A stretch of 64,000 nucleotides of DNA from positions 620,001-684,000 of the forward strand of contig QXEO01000156.1 of the NCBI GenBank assembly GCA_007115705.1. Reading direction: 5' to 3'. Shown in pieces: positions 21,010 through 33,339 of the stretch (positions are counted from its first letter, which is position 1; every line of letters starts with the position of its first letter). Position numbers and translations under genes: made by a program. The notes beneath the pieces are model-generated. The model made no database searches and was not told where the DNA came from. It worked only from the letters and a program-made list of their open reading frames with translations. Source of the DNA: Dactylis glomerata (Eukaryota > Streptophyta > Magnoliopsida > Poales > Poaceae).

Positions 21010-23606
21010 GCATCCTCAAGCTTAACTCCTGCTCGTCCTCGAGTAGGTAAGTGATAACAAAAGAATAATTTTTGAGGTGACACGCACCTACACAATCTTG
21101 ATCATATATGTAAGCATTTGTGAGCTGGGATCATAAGAACTTAAAACATGGGCATGAAAGATATAATCTTGACAATAAGAACTTAGCAACCATGTTGTAA
21201 ACATGCAAATGAACACAAACAAAAGATCATGAAAATGAAACAATGAAAGTCAAACGTGTGTTCAAATCATAAGGAAAAACATACAAATGGTTTTCAGCTT
21301 GTCCTTCATGGAGAGCAAAACATAAATGCATAGGACACCTTCAAGTTTAAGAGGGCGACTAGATACAAATAATTTAAGAACAAGTGAAACCAACAATATG
21401 AATCAATCAATGAACTTTGGGACAATGCATATTACACTAAGAATGACAACTATGCTCTCTTAGACGGTGCATAAAGGTAGAAGGTGGTGACTCAACATAA
21501 AAGTAAAAGAAAGGCCCTTCGCAGAGGGAAGCAGTGATTAAACATGTGCTAGAGCTTTTCATTTATAAAATAGAGGGATAAAAATTGGATTTTGAGAGGT
21601 GGTTGTCTTTGTCAACGACTGGCAATGGGGTTCTTACTATCTTCCATACAAAAATGAAGCAAGTTTTTGAGAGAGAGAGATTGGCACTTTTGTGCTCTTT
21701 TATAAAGCTTGGCACTCCTCCCCACCTTTTTTCCTTTCTCAAACCATGGCTAACCGATTCCATCGGGTGCCCACCAACATTCACATTCCATGGAGGAGTG
21801 CCTTTTTTTCTTTTATTTTTTCCTTTTTTTTATTTTTGGAATAAGCAATATGGAAGATAGCAAATCCGACCACTACGTCCCCATGAGCTGAAAACAGTGT
21901 CACAAAACAAGGAGTATTTTGAAGGTTTTTTTTTGAAAGGTAGCACATGAAATTTACTTGGAATGGCTTACAAATACCATGCATAGGAATTTATAGTGGA
22001 CACAATGACAAACTTGGTTTTTAGGAGTTGGATGCACGAGTAGAGCTCATACTCAGTACAAGGCGAGGGCTAGCAAAAGACTGGGAGCGACCAACTAAGA
22101 GAGCAATAACGGCCATAATCATGCGAAGCGACAAAGCAACATTAAAAGAAGCATAAGATGGCATCAAAAGTCAAAAACTAAATGATCATAGAGGCTATAG
22201 GCGACTTATTTTGTAGTCAACATGGTCTAAGCATGTGCCAAGTCAACCCAAATAAAGCATCAAAGGAGAAAACCAAATTAATGCTTCCAAATAATATAAA
22301 CAACGCATTATTTTTTTCAAAGGCTCACTAAGCAATCTCAGTCATTTGAGACAAGTCATGCTACAGCAAAACCACTAAGCATACTATCAAAAAGACATCA
22401 AGCACGACATGAAAAAGTCTAAGCCGCAGTCTAAACAAGCTCCTTCTTGTACCACTATTTTGCATAAAGCTTTTTTTTTCTTTTCCAACAACATTTGAAA
22501 TTTTTTAAGACACCTCTTTTGATGAAAACCAATAAAGATCAGAGGCAAAAATACACATTGATGAAGAGATATGACAAGGTATGAACACAAATCAAGGCGA
22601 CAATCGAAAACCAAAAGCAGTAGTAGAAAAAGAGAACACTCGTTGAACGATAAGAGTGAAAACTAGAGTGTTCTTGGCAAATGAAAAGCGAGTTCATCTC
22701 CTCCAAAAGAAACATGATGTGATCTAACCATTTATTGCAGAAAACAAAACTAAAGTAACTAAGAAAACTAAAACAACTGACGCTCCAAGAAAAATGCATA
22801 GTGCATGAAGCAATAAAAATATAGTATCTTGAAAGGTGACCTGATTTTTGCCGATGAAGAAGGGGTGCCTCGGGGGCATCCCCAAGCTTTGACGCTTGTA
22901 CTTCTTGGATATTTCTTGGGGTGATGCATGGGCATCCCCAAGCTTGAGCTTTTGTCCATTCTTCAACTCATCTCATCATTCTCCAATCCCTGCACTTGAA
23001 AACTTCCTTCATACAAAACTAAACACAAATCTATTAGCAACATTAGTTTAAGCATAACATAGAATCAACCCTTTTTGCTTCATGTTTCAACCTAAAACCA
23101 CCACATATTAAGTATATACTACTGTAGCAACTTCCCCAAAAGTTTCGTGATCAAAAGAACTAAAAAAGAAAGCGATAAAGCGGCAAACACAAATATTGGC
23201 AGAAATCTGTCAAAACTGAACAGCTGACAAAGGTCGAATTTTTGAGGGGTTTTGTGTTGCTAAAATCAAAAAGTGTTCAACTAACAAAAGTTTGGATATA
23301 ACCTAGGGCATATGCACAAGAAATCGCAGGTCCAAAAGATATACAGAGAATTTATACGAATTTTTACGGTGCAGCACCAAAAACTGTTTCAGGACAGCAA
23401 CATCCCCAAATCTTTACCTCACTCAAATTAGAGGCTTCTCTTGGCACAAAAACGAAATAAAAAAGATAAGGAGCGGTTATTACAGTACTAATAACTTCCA
23501 AGACTCAAATAAAAGAAAAAAGTACTGAAAATAAAACATTGGGTTATCTCCCAAGAGTGCTTTTCTTTAACGCCTTTGAGCTAGGCGCAGTAATTTGCAA
23601 AGATGC
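21010..23606 (-). other. Non-coding tail of A2
   Basis: It is collinear in reverse with the tails of A1, A3 and B. It contains the paired agcttggggatgccc blocks (reverse, near 22870-22945) and the purine-rich tract next to the LTR (reverse, 21010-21045). No supported gene; the ORFs here are not conserved in frame between copies. Confidence 0.75.
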
Positions 23607-26600
23607 TCATGTGGGCGCCATATAAGAGCTTGAGGCAAATGCACCATATAGGAACTTAAAGCAATATAGAGCATCAAAAAGCAAGTATGGAACACATTTA
23701 AATCTAAACCACTTCCTATGAAAAATAGTCTTGTAAAGAGACAAGTCATAAAAGCGCAAAGCAAAAAGCATAGGAAGGCAAAACAAGTACAACTTCAAGA
23801 ATTGCAACATAAAGAGGGGAAACTCAATATTGTTGAGATCCATCAAACCATGTTTCCCTCTCTCATAGTAACTTTCAGTAGCATCATGAATAGAACTAAC
23901 AATATAACTATCACATAAAGCATCCCTATCATGAGCCACATGCATAAAAGGATTAATACTCCCTACATGAACAATAGTAGTAGGAGCAGATTCAACAGAA
24001 TAATTATTCTCATCACCATAATCATCAAAAACAGGAGGCATATTGTAATCATAACTAATTTTCTCCTCAAAATTAGGTGAACTGAAAATATTATACCCAT
24101 CATCACAAGCTAGAGAACTACTATGTCGCAAAGCATACTCATCAAACATATCATCATAAGAAGGAACATGGATAGCACTAATGGTACAACAATTATTAAC
24201 CTTAGAATTGGTACCAAAAAGATTTTCAATATCAAAAGTAGAGTGCTTTTCCCAATCATGATCACTAACATAGGTAACAGGCATAGGAACATCATCCCAA
24301 TCAGAATTATCATAATCTATAGCAGGATCATAACGCTTAGGGGAAGATACCGTGTCCTCTCGCCTCTTACTCCTCTTCTTCTTCTTCTTCTTCTTACTCT
24401 TCTTACTCTCTCCTTTAGGAGGGAGAGACTTGAAGGGTATCTTCTCCACATATTCTTTAGGAGGGAAAGGCATCTTCTCCACATAATCTGGCTTGCTGAC
24501 AGAAACAATAGAAGAAACTTTGGAGGATTCCTCCTCTCTATTAATAAGATCAAAACATCTATTAGTCCTATCATAGCTTGGCAAAACATCATGTTTAATA
24601 AGATCTTGTAAGTAAGTATTTGCGAGGCAATCTTTAGCACAATAGAGATGACAACCACGAAGGGTGCTATTAAGATCAACATGAGTAAATGATACCGTGA
24701 GTCACACAACTTGTCCCGTATGTGCACTTAAGTCACACTTCTTGCAAACCAGATAAATAGATCATACAACTTGTTAAACCGTGCACCGTTGGTCACTAAC
24801 CACTGTCATGTCCTGTTTTTGGCTGAAACCATGCACGTACAACGGTAGGCGGTTTGGAATGGAATGGCCGGCGGCCGGTGTCCCAGAGAGCAGTGCGCGA
24901 TGCTGGACTCGAGCAGGCCGAACACGCTGTGTGTGTTGGTGCACGGCCGACGCACACAGCGCCGCCCCGAGGCTGTGGCCCGTCATCATGATGCTCACCT
25001 ACTCCTTGTATGCACCTGCTATCCATCCATGCATGGACTCCGTCCGGCCATGCACACGAACAGGACAGTAAGCTCGACAATGGAGAGCTAGTCCCCAGGG
25101 AGGCCCTTGGAGTGCGCCATGATGAACTCGAGGTTGTCCACATACTCCAGCAGCTCGGTCGTGCGGCCCCATGCTACGACGATGTCGAGCGTCGGCCACA
25201 AGCTACGAAGGTATACTGTAGGACAGCAATGTCCTCTGATCCTTGCACGGCGGCCGAGCACGAGTGGAGTCGTCGCCGGCTGATCGTGCACGGCGGCCGA
25301 GCACGAGTACCGGCCGAACTCCGTGACCAGCATCTCGGAGCGCACGAACATCGGGTCGGAGGGCCGCGCCTCGCTCCATCGCTGCTACGCCGCGGGCACC
25401 GTCTCGCCGTCGTTAGCCGCACGTGGTGGTCGTCACTAGAAGCGGGCGCCGGAGCCGCGTCCTTGTCCTTCGTAGTCGCAGCGGTAGCGGCCTTGTGCTC
25501 CGGCGGGTCGGGAGGCCTCGTGGTGGAGGGCTTGGGCGGCTCGGGGAGGAGCAGCACGTCCTCCGGGACGACGCGGGAGCGGCCTGCTACACTTTTAGTC
25601 AAGCTATGCTCGGGGGCCTCCTGCCACTCAAGCCTGAGACGAGGCTACCAATCAGCTGGGGGTGACTCCACTGCTTGCGGCACGGTTGACGCTGAGGACG
25701 AGGTCACCGGGGCAGAAGCAGGTGAGCCGGCTGCTTCCTCCATCGCCCCCGGGAGAACAAATCGAGCGACCACCTCGATTTAAAAATGCCCAGGGGGTTA
25801 CTGCAAAAAACCCAGTCCAAACCGCCCTCTGTGAGCAGCACGTGCGTAGTTTCGGCCAAAAACAGGACATGACAGTGGTTTGTGACCAATGGTGCACGGT
25901 TTAACAAGTTGTGTGACCTATTTGTCTGGTTTGCAAGAAGTGTGACTTAAGTGCACATACAGGACAAGTTGTGTGACTCACGGTGTCATTTACTCAGATC
26001 AACATCATTCATGTCTACCAAAGCAATCTTTCTAGATATCTCTTCACAATTCAAAAACAAAGTAAGCTCATCATACTGATTGAAAGTAATCTTATCATCA
26101 CAATACAAATCTGTGGTACTCGTTCGATTAATTGGGCATTGAAAATTAAAGTGCCCCTTTTCACCACAAAATTCACAAAGAAAAGGATAAAGCTCACAAA
26201 CCCATTCACCAAGCACATCTAGATCCTTGAGCCACATACTGGTTTCTTCATTTGCGTGGGTGATGCAATAATCTTCCTTGTTGTAACTCTGTTCACAAGG
26301 TCTATGTACTCCACAAAAATTAACATGCTTATAAGAAATAGTACTTTTAGAAGTTTGAGCATGTTTATTGCAATCATCAATAACAATATCAGTCTCTATG
26401 CAAGTATCCTTAAAAGGTTCATGATACACGTCCCCATTTCCTTTAGGAACATTTATATGGGAAGCAAAGGCTTTAAAGCAATCAACCATAATTTGAGGAT
26501 CAAGACCATACTTAGCACTAAGCTCTTGAAAATTAGTAGTTTCAGCGAAAGACTTAATGCAATCAAACTCGTAATTCATACCTGATCCTTTACCTTTGTC

Positions 26601-27422
26601 GCTATCCCAACCTTCAATATTGTTTTGAATTGTTTCAAGCAGACCCCACTTGGTGTCGACATCCTTGCTTGTGAAAGACCCATCAAAGCATGCATCTAGA
26701 TAGTCCTTGTAATGTCCTGAAAGCCTTGCATAAAAATTATTAATAATAATATTACGGGGAAGATCATGAATAGGACATTTATGCATTAGTAACTTCAATC
26801 TTCCCCACGCTTGGGCAATGCTTTCTCCCTCATGAGGCCAAAAGTTATATATCCGATTATGATCTTTATGAATTTCACTTGGAGGATAAAACTTGGAATA
26901 AAAGAGAGACACAATTTCCTCCCATGCAATAGATGGACCATCTTCAAGCAGCCGATACCATTCCTCAGCTCTGCCTTTCAGTGACAAAGAGAATAGCTTC
27001 TTCTTAACTTGGTCCATTGAAATACCTGCACACTGGAACAACTCGCATAATTCATGTATAAAAAGCAAATGATCACCAGGATGGACAGTTCCATCTCCTA
27101 AATAGCAGTTATTCTTAACATGATCAACAATTTTCATAGGTATTTTAAAAGGATGAGGAGCACAAGCATCATTAGAAACATCACATATGGGAGATAAAAT
27201 ATCATCAGAGCAAACTTTCTCCACTAAAGCTGGGGGACTAAAAATATCATACTTAACAAAACCAGCTTCCCCAAGCTTAGACTTTTCTGTAGCATTAGCA
27301 TTAACAGTATTCAAAGCATTCGTACTAATAACATTGCTATGCGAAATAAGCTCCAAAGGATTTTCAATTTTCTCTTCAAATCTAAAATCAGGAAAAAGAC
27401 TAAAGAACTCTTTATTTTCCAT
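23607..27422 (-). CDS. gag: A2 gag-like polyprotein, split by a Pack-MULE
   Basis: ATG at 27422 (MENKEFFSLFPDF). The coding parts are complement(25996..27422) and complement(23607..24672), and the frame is kept when the MULE and one TSD copy are removed (about 830 aa). The N-terminal linker precedes a retrotransposon gag domain (about residues 90-240: IPMKIVDHVKNNCYLGDGTV, SLKGRAEEWYRLLEDG, RIYNFWPHEGESIAQAWGRL). A CCHC zinc knuckle follows (CEFCGEKGHFNFQC, about residue 420). The C-terminal half is long and divergent, with a Lys/Arg-rich stretch (KSKKKKKKKRSKRRED), an acidic Tyr/Asp-rich region and a hydrophobic end (FLKLYLFCLPMLFALRF). No protease or RT follows. As it stands, the ORF stops inside the MULE. 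Confidence 0.85.
24683..25995. mobile_element. Pack-MULE 2: small Mutator-like element with captured lipase-gene fragments
   Basis: The ends are inverted repeats of about 150 bp, starting gagtaaatgataccgtgagt on the left and gagtaaatgacaccgtgagt on the right (reverse). The right outer copy runs from about 25840 to 25995. The element is flanked by agatcaacat at 24673-24682 and 25996-26005, in the 9-11 bp TSD range of Mutator elements; an edge choice one base different would give an 8-bp TSD. The interior is GC-rich and unlike its AT-rich surroundings. No transposase. It interrupts the A2 gag. Confidence 0.85.
24774..25351 (-). pseudogene. Captured fragments of a class 3 lipase / phospholipase A1-like gene
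   Basis: Minus-strand frames read in order: RSEMLVTEFGRYS (about 25340), then PTLDIVVAWGRTTELLEYVD and NLEFIMAHSKGLPGD (about 25205-25088), then MMTGHSLGAALCASAVH (about 24990-24945). DIVVAW followed by GHSLG is the order seen in class 3 lipases (DIVVAWRGT and the GxSxG nucleophile elbow). Frames change between the pieces, and the catalytic Asp/His part is not seen, so this is a non-functional exon capture. A Pro/Ala-rich frame upstream (25602 on) could be the transit-peptide region of such a gene; this is less certain. Confidence 0.55.
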
Positions 27423-27534
27423 TAAGCCTAACTAGTGAAAATAAAAACAAGAAACAAAAAGATGTAATTGCAGAATCTAAAGGAAATAACTCCGAGCACT
27501 CACACAGAAGGATGCGAGTACCTTTTACCTTACC

Positions 27535-27552
27535 TCCCTGGCAACGGAGCCA
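27535..27552 (-). promoter_or_regulatory. Primer binding site of A2 (variant)
   Basis: Read on the minus strand the site is TGGCTCCGTTGCCAGGGA, two changes from the site in A1, A3, B and C. Confidence 0.8.
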
Positions 27553-27562
27553 GAAAAGAGCT

Positions 27563-29107
27563 TGATGTCTACGCACTTCTATTCTTGTAGACACTTGTTG
27601 GGCCTCCAAGTGCAGAGGTTTGTAGAACAGCAGCAAGTTTCCCTTAAGTGGATCACCCAAGGTTTATCAAACTCAGGGAGGTTAGAGGTCAAAGCTATCC
27701 CTCTCAAGCAACCCTGCAATTACGATACAGAAAGTCTCTTGTGTCCCCAACACACCCAATACACTTGTCAAATGTATAGGTGCACTAGTTCGGCAAAGAG
27801 ATAGTGAAATACAAGTGGTATAGATGATTATAAGTAGTAAATACAATCTGGAATAAAAATCGCTGCAAGCAAACATGTAACAAAACAGCAAGTAAACGGT
27901 GTGCAATGCTTGGAAACAAGGCCTAGGGATCATACTTTCACTAGTGGACACACTCCCAACAAATATAACATGATTGAACAAATAAACAACTTCTCTCCAC
28001 TATGGTACTCTGAATTACTCTCCTATTGAGTAACACTAATCATTGTGTAGTGGCTACAGAAGCACCCCTTAAAGTTCATCAAGTACTTGACAAACACCAC
28101 TCATAGAGATATCCAAATCAAAGCACAACTCAAGATAGATATTATTGCAATTTAGACAAAGTACTAACACGGTGCACACACTGTCAACATTACACCATGA
28201 AAGGAGGAATAGATCACTTCAATATTATCATAGTAATAATTACTCTCATAATCCACAAGAGATCACAATCATAGCCTAAACCAAGTACCACCATGATGCA
28301 CGCACTGTCACCGTTACACCATGGCAGGAGGAATATATTACTTTAATAATACCACTAGAGTACACATAATATCTGAATAATAACATCTACTTGTTCAACA
28401 TGATACAAAGCTCACGATCACATAAAGATCACATTATGGGAGAGAGAGGTGAACCACATAGCTACCGGTAGAGCCCTCAGCCCCGGGGATGAACTACTCC
28501 CTCCTCATCGTAGGAGACAGCAAGGTTGATGGAGATGGCGGTGAGGTCGATGGAGACGGCGGAGACGGCGATGGAGACCGATGGAGATGGCTCCGGGGGC
28601 ACTTCCCCGTCCCGGCAGGGTGCCGGAACAGAGACTTCTGTCCCCCGAAATTTGTCTTCGATGGCGGCGGCGCTGCGGAACTGTTCTAGAAATTTCGCCG
28701 ACTCCCTTAGGGTTTTCCGTCCTGAGGCTTCTTATAGGCGAAGGGGCGATGTCAGGGGTGGCCACAGGCCTCCTCACACTAGGGTGGCGCGGCCAGGGCC
28801 TGGGCCGCGCCAGCCCTATGTGAGGGTGGCCTGTGGCCCCTCTCCTTCCTCTCTTCGGATGTCTAGATGTTCCCGGGAAAAATAAGACTTCTGGCTTTGG
28901 TTTCGTCCAATTCCGAGAATATTTCCTGTGTATCACTTCTGAAACACAAAAACAACAGAAAACAGGGAACTGGCACTGTGGCGACTTGTTAATAGGTTAG
29001 TTCTAGAAATCGCATAAAAACGCCACGAAGTGTAACGAAACACAAGGCAAATGGTGTAAAAACAAGCATGGAGCATCAAAAATTATAGATACGTTTGAGA
29101 CGTATCA
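27563..29107 (-). repeat. 5' LTR of A2 (reverse)
   Basis: 1545 bp. It is bounded on the right by the TSD ggaag and on the left by the primer site region. The GC-rich inverted repeat is at about 28772-28828. Confidence 0.92.
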
Positions 29108-29112
29108 GGAAG

Positions 29113-29705
29113 TCAGGTATAAACTATGATTATGAATGCATTAAATCTTTTATGGGAACCGATGACTTTCATAGTGTTAGCACTGCTTATGGTCTTGATT
29201 CACAAATACTTGCTAATTGTCTTAAGGCCTTTGCCTCTTATCTTGATGTTCCAAAGAAAGAGTGGAACAAATATCATGCGCCTTATAAAGACTCTATTAG
29301 TCATATACCTGCTGCAGCTACTGAAGTTTGTATTGTTGATAACATTGTGCCTGAACCTTATTTTGAGAAGACACCTTTCCCTGCTAAGGTAAAGAAGTAT
29401 TCTACTTTGGTAAGTGTGTCTAATAAAAGTACTAAGAAAGTTGCAGAACCTGATGAGCAAATTACTATTAAGTCTCCTGTAGCTATATTAAAGGATCTTG
29501 TTACTAAAGATGTAGGGGATGAATATATTCTTTTTTGTGAAGATGCTTCTAACATTCTCTCACATCCTAAAAAGCATAGGAAAACAAGTGTTCCTGTTAT
29601 TTCTGTCAGGATTGGAGATCATTGCTATTATGGTTTATGTGATATTGGTGCTAGTGCAAGTGCTATTCCTTTAGAGCTTTACAAAGAAATCATGCACGAG
29701 ATTGG
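29113..29705 (+). pseudogene. Element C gag C-terminus and protease N-terminus (between A2 and A1)
   Basis: The frame resumes at TCA 29113 (SGINYDYECIKSFMG). It covers the linker after the capsid domain, a Lys-rich region, and the aspartic protease start VISVRIGDHCYYGLCDIGAS. DIGAS is the expected active-site position (D-T/S-G type; here D-I-G-A-S as in many plant Gypsy elements). No CCHC knuckle was recognised in this stretch, in contrast to A2 and A3. The segment ends at the A1 target attgg (29701-29705) in mid-codon and rejoins at 46644. Confidence 0.85.
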
Positions 29706-31190
29706 TGATACGTCTCAAACGTATCCATAATTTTTGATGCTCCATGCTTGTTTTTATACCATTTGCCTAATGTTTCGTTACACTTCGTGGTGTTTTTATG
29801 CGATTTCCGGAACTAACCTATTGACAAGATGCCACAGTGCCAGTTCCCTGTTTTCTGCTGTTTTTGTGTTTCAGAAAAGCTACACAGGAAATATTCTCGG
29901 AATTGGATGAAACAAGTTCCTGAAGTCTTATTTTTCTTGGAAGCTTCCAGAGATCCGAAGAGGCGCAGGAGAGGGGACACAGGCCGCCCTCACACTAGGC
30001 TCGCGCGGCCTGCCCCTGGCCCGCGCCACCTAGGTGTGAGGAGGCCCTGGCTGCCCCCTGACAACGCCCCTTCGCCTATAAGAAGCCTCGGGACGGAAAA
30101 CCCTAGGGGATTCGGCAATTTTCCAGAAGCAGTTCCGCAGCTCCACCGCCGTCGTCGATGAATTTCGAGGGACAGAAGTCTCTGTTCCGGCGCCCTGCCG
30201 GGACGGGGAAGTGCCCCCGGAGCCATCTCCATCGGTCTCCATCGCCGTCTCCGCCGTCTCCATCGACCTCACCGTCATCTCCATCAACCTTGCTGTCTCC
30301 TATGATGAGGAGGGAGTAGTTCATCCCCGGGGCTGAGGGCTCTACCGGTAGCTATATGGTTCACCTCTCTCTCCCATGATGTGATCTTTATGTGATCGTG
30401 AGCTTTGTATCATGTTGAACAAGTAGATGTTATTATTTAGATATTATGTGTACTCTAGTGATGTTATTAAAGTAATCTATTCCTCCTGCCATGGTGTAAC
30501 GGTGACAGTGCGTGCATCATGGTGGTACTTGGTCTAGGCTACGATTGTGATCTCTTATGGATTATGAGAATAATTATCGCTATGATAGTATTGTAGTGAT
30601 CTATTCCTCCATTCATGGTGTAATGTTGACAGTGTGTGCACCGTGTTAGTACTTGGTCTAAGTTGCAATAATATCTATCTTGAGTTATGCTTTGATTTGG
30701 ATATCTCTATGAGTGGTGTTTGTCAAGTACTTGATGAACTTTAAGGGGTGCTTCTGTAGCCACTACGCAATGATTAGTGTTATTCAATAGGAGAGTAATT
30801 CAGAGTACCATAGTGAAGAGAAGTTTTCTATTTGTTCAATCATGTTATATTTGTTGGGAGTGTGTCCACTAGTGAAAGTATGATCCCTAGGCCTTATTTC
30901 CAAGCATTGCACACCGTTTGCTTACTGTTTTGTTATATGTTTGCTCCCAGCGATACTTATTTCATATTACAATTGCTACTCATAATCATTACTACCGCTT
31001 GTATTTCACTATCTCTTCGCCGAACTAGTGCACCTGTACATCTGACAAGTGTATTGGGTGTGTTGGGGACACAAGCAGGGGCGGAGCTGGAGCTCGACTT
31101 ACCCTGATGCACAACTTACTATAGCTAAAAAAATTGAACAACAATCTACTATATATAAGTACAGTTTATAGCTTATATAGATAGATAATA

Positions 31191-31335
31191 GGGATTTCTA
31201 TTTTCGTGCCCTCAGGTCGTTAGTTGTACTCAGTTTTCCCCAGCCGCTTAACTTTTCCTCAGTTTTCCCCTCGCTCTAGTTTGAAACCCCTCGCAGACGC
31301 TCGGACGGGAGGAATCCCGTTAAGTTGACCGTTGG
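31191..31335 (+). repeat. Left terminal inverted repeat of Pack-MULE 1
   Basis: It pairs with 35729-35873. Differences are few (for example ggtcgtta versus ggtcctta, and the inner gaggaatcccg versus gaggtttgcc). It contains repeats of the motif ctcagttttcccc. Confidence 0.93.
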
Positions 31336-31609
31336 TTGGTGCTGGCAAGTGGGGCCGCCGTTGGTGCCGGCAAGTGGGGCCGCCGTTGGTGCCCCGCAGT
31401 GGACACGCCTCCACTTATCCAGATCATCGCGGGACCCGCAACTTGTCCACGTTAGCGCGCCGGACCCACAGCTTACCCAGGTGCCCGTTGCAAAATGGGA
31501 GCCCGAGCCAGCCCCGCGCCCGTGCCCGTACCATTGCTTCCCCCTTCTTTCCCCGCGCCCCATTGTTCTTCTTCTCCGACAGCGGCAGCCCTTCCCCGGC
31601 AGGCGGGTG

Positions 31610-32167
31610 ATGTCTAGTTTCTCTTCGACCTCCCGTTCTTCATGTCCGCAGTATGGACCCGTGCCTTTGACAAGATGCCCTGACTGCCCACGCCAAGAGC
31701 CTCTGAAGCGGTCGATCTGTAAGACGAACGACAACGGCAACCGTGGACGTGAGTTCCTTGCATGCGAGAGCTTGCCATATAGAGAGGGGGATAAGGTTAG
31801 ATCTCGCTCCAATTGCTCTGTTTTCTATCGATTTTCTTGTTATTCCCTCGAATTTGGGATTTAGGGTTCACGTTGTTGTTTTCAGATCCTGGAGAAATGC
31901 AGGTATTTCGAGTGGATCGATGTGTACGTACAGAGGCTTAAATTGCAGGAATCAATTGGCGGTATTGGGGAGCGCAATTTGGGAGGGGGGGTACTTGCTG
32001 TAGAGAATGCGGTGGAGAGAGGGGCCGTCCCGAGTATGCCTAATGCTCCCAATGCAGAACTGGTGGAAGTGAAGGGAGAACTGAAGAAAATGAACAAGCA
32101 GTTAAAGCAGCTGATCGAGTTGAAGAAGCAAGCTAATCTGATGGCTGGTTGTTTTTTTGTTGTATAA
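31610..32167 (+). CDS. GRF-type zinc-finger protein carried by Pack-MULE 1 (two exons)
   Basis: Exon 1 is 31610-31795 and exon 2 is 31886-32167. The donor is AAG|gttaga, the acceptor ttttcag, and the phase is 0 on both sides (155 aa). Exon 1: MSSFSSTSRSSCPQYGPVPL then RCPDCP; GREFLAC follows; exon 2 opens with EKCRYFEWID. Together these give the four Cys and the GRxF and F-x-W signature of GRF fingers, which bind single-stranded nucleic acid in known proteins. A Lys/Glu coiled coil (residues about 118-145) precedes a hydrophobic start LMAGCFFVV and then a stop. The sequence just past the stop encodes a continuing membrane segment in another frame, so one base seems lost in a T run. GC-rich upstream sequence (31325-31609) has three tandem copies of a roughly 25-bp unit. 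Role unknown. Confidence 0.75.
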
Positions 32168-32319
32168 TTGCGATCGGATTCTTATCATTGCTCGTCAAGC
32201 GCTAGAAGTTGTTACAAGGGATCCCTTGTTACAAATCCATTATTCAGTTACATGTACTTGTAGTTGTTTTCAAAGTTAGTGTGTGCATTCACCGAAATTA
32301 CCAAAAAAAATAAGTGTTA

Positions 32320-33010
32320 GGGAATATAGGAATGCTAAAGATAGTTGATAATTGTTAGAGGGGTGACATATATGTATGTCTCATGTTTATACCAAAATTA
32401 TACCACTTTTGGGACGTTTCAAATAACCAAAACTATATCCCAAACTATATTCCCTAAAAGAAAAGGAATGCTAAAGAAAGTTGATAATTGTTAGAGGGGT
32501 GATAAATAATCCATTCACCGAAATCCCACAAATATGCCAAATATGTATGTCGCATGTTTCTACCAGAATTATACCATTTTTGGGCCGTTTCAAATTGCCA
32601 AAACTATATTCCCTAAAAGAAAAGGAATGCTAAAGATAGTTGATAATTGTTAGAAGGGTGATAAATAATCCATTTACCGAAATCCCACAAATATGCCAAA
32701 TATGTATGTCTCATGTTTCTACCAGATTATACCATTTTTGGGCCGTTTCAAATTGCCAAAAAACTATTTTCCCTAAAAGAAAAGGAATGCTAAAGATAGT
32801 TGATAATTGTTAGAGGGGTGATAAATAATTCATTCACCGAAATGCCCCAAATATGCCAAACATGTATGTCTCATGTTTCTACCAAAATTATACCACTTTT
32901 GGGCCATTTCAAATTACCAAAACTAAATTCCCTAAAAGAAAAGGAATGCTAAAGATAGTTGATAATAGGGGTGATAAATATGTATGTCTCTTGTTTACCA
33001 CTTTTTAGTT
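32320..33010 (+). repeat. Tandem array, unit about 159 bp, inside Pack-MULE 1
   Basis: About four and a half units start at aaaggaatgctaaag near 32328 (shorter, 134 bp), 32461, 32620, 32780 and 32939. Units contain gttgataattgttagagggg and tgccaaatatgtatgtctc. AT-rich and non-coding. The longest ORF near here, 32949-33224 on the minus strand, is not supported. Confidence 0.85.
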
Positions 33011-33049
33011 TAACATTTTTAAATTGTGGAAAATAATGCATAAATAGAC

Positions 33050-33300
33050 TCCATAAATAATCCATAAATGCACACGGATCGACTCCACCAACCGTTGATA
33101 ATAGAGGGAAGGGATAGTTACGTGGTAAAATAATCCATAAATGCACACGGATCGACTCCACCAACCGTTGATCCACCGACAGAGAGAGAGGGGTGGCCAC
33201 GAAGAGAGAGAGAGGGGTGGCCACGAAGAGACGGATAGGGGTATACTGCCCGTTAGATCAGTGGATCAACGGTTGGTGGAGTCGATCCGTGTGACAACCG
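33050..33300. repeat. Duplicated and inverted block in Pack-MULE 1
   Basis: The block atgcacacggatcgactcca/ccaaccgttgat occurs at about 33067-33100 and 33139-33173 (direct) and again inverted at about 33258-33293. Between them the 24-bp-type unit gagagagaggggtggccac occurs twice. It could fold into a long hairpin. Confidence 0.8.
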
Positions 33301-33339
33301 CTCAACCAATCAGGATAAGTTTGGGTTTCTGTGAGCATT

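Larger units (their letters stand above)
19465..29107 (-). mobile_element. Element A2: type-A LTR retrotransposon, minus orientation, in gag of C
   Basis: Two 1545-bp LTRs are present, with TSD ggaag at 19460-19464 and 29108-29112. The order in element sense is LTR 29107-27563, primer site, gag, a long non-coding tail, and LTR 21009-19465. There is no pol. The gag frame is uninterrupted except for a 1.3-kb Pack-MULE, so this is the best preserved type-A copy. It was presumably mobilised by enzymes of a C-like element. Confidence 0.93.

Noticed and set aside
24123..24611. Plus-strand ORF of 162 codons opposite the A2 gag
   Set aside because: It is the antisense shadow of the conserved gag frame, and the same shadow appears opposite A3 gag (52581-53030).
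32320..33010. Regularly spaced repeats resembling a CRISPR-like array
   Set aside because: Whole units of about 159 bp are repeated with no unique spacers, in a plant transposon; it is a tandem duplication.
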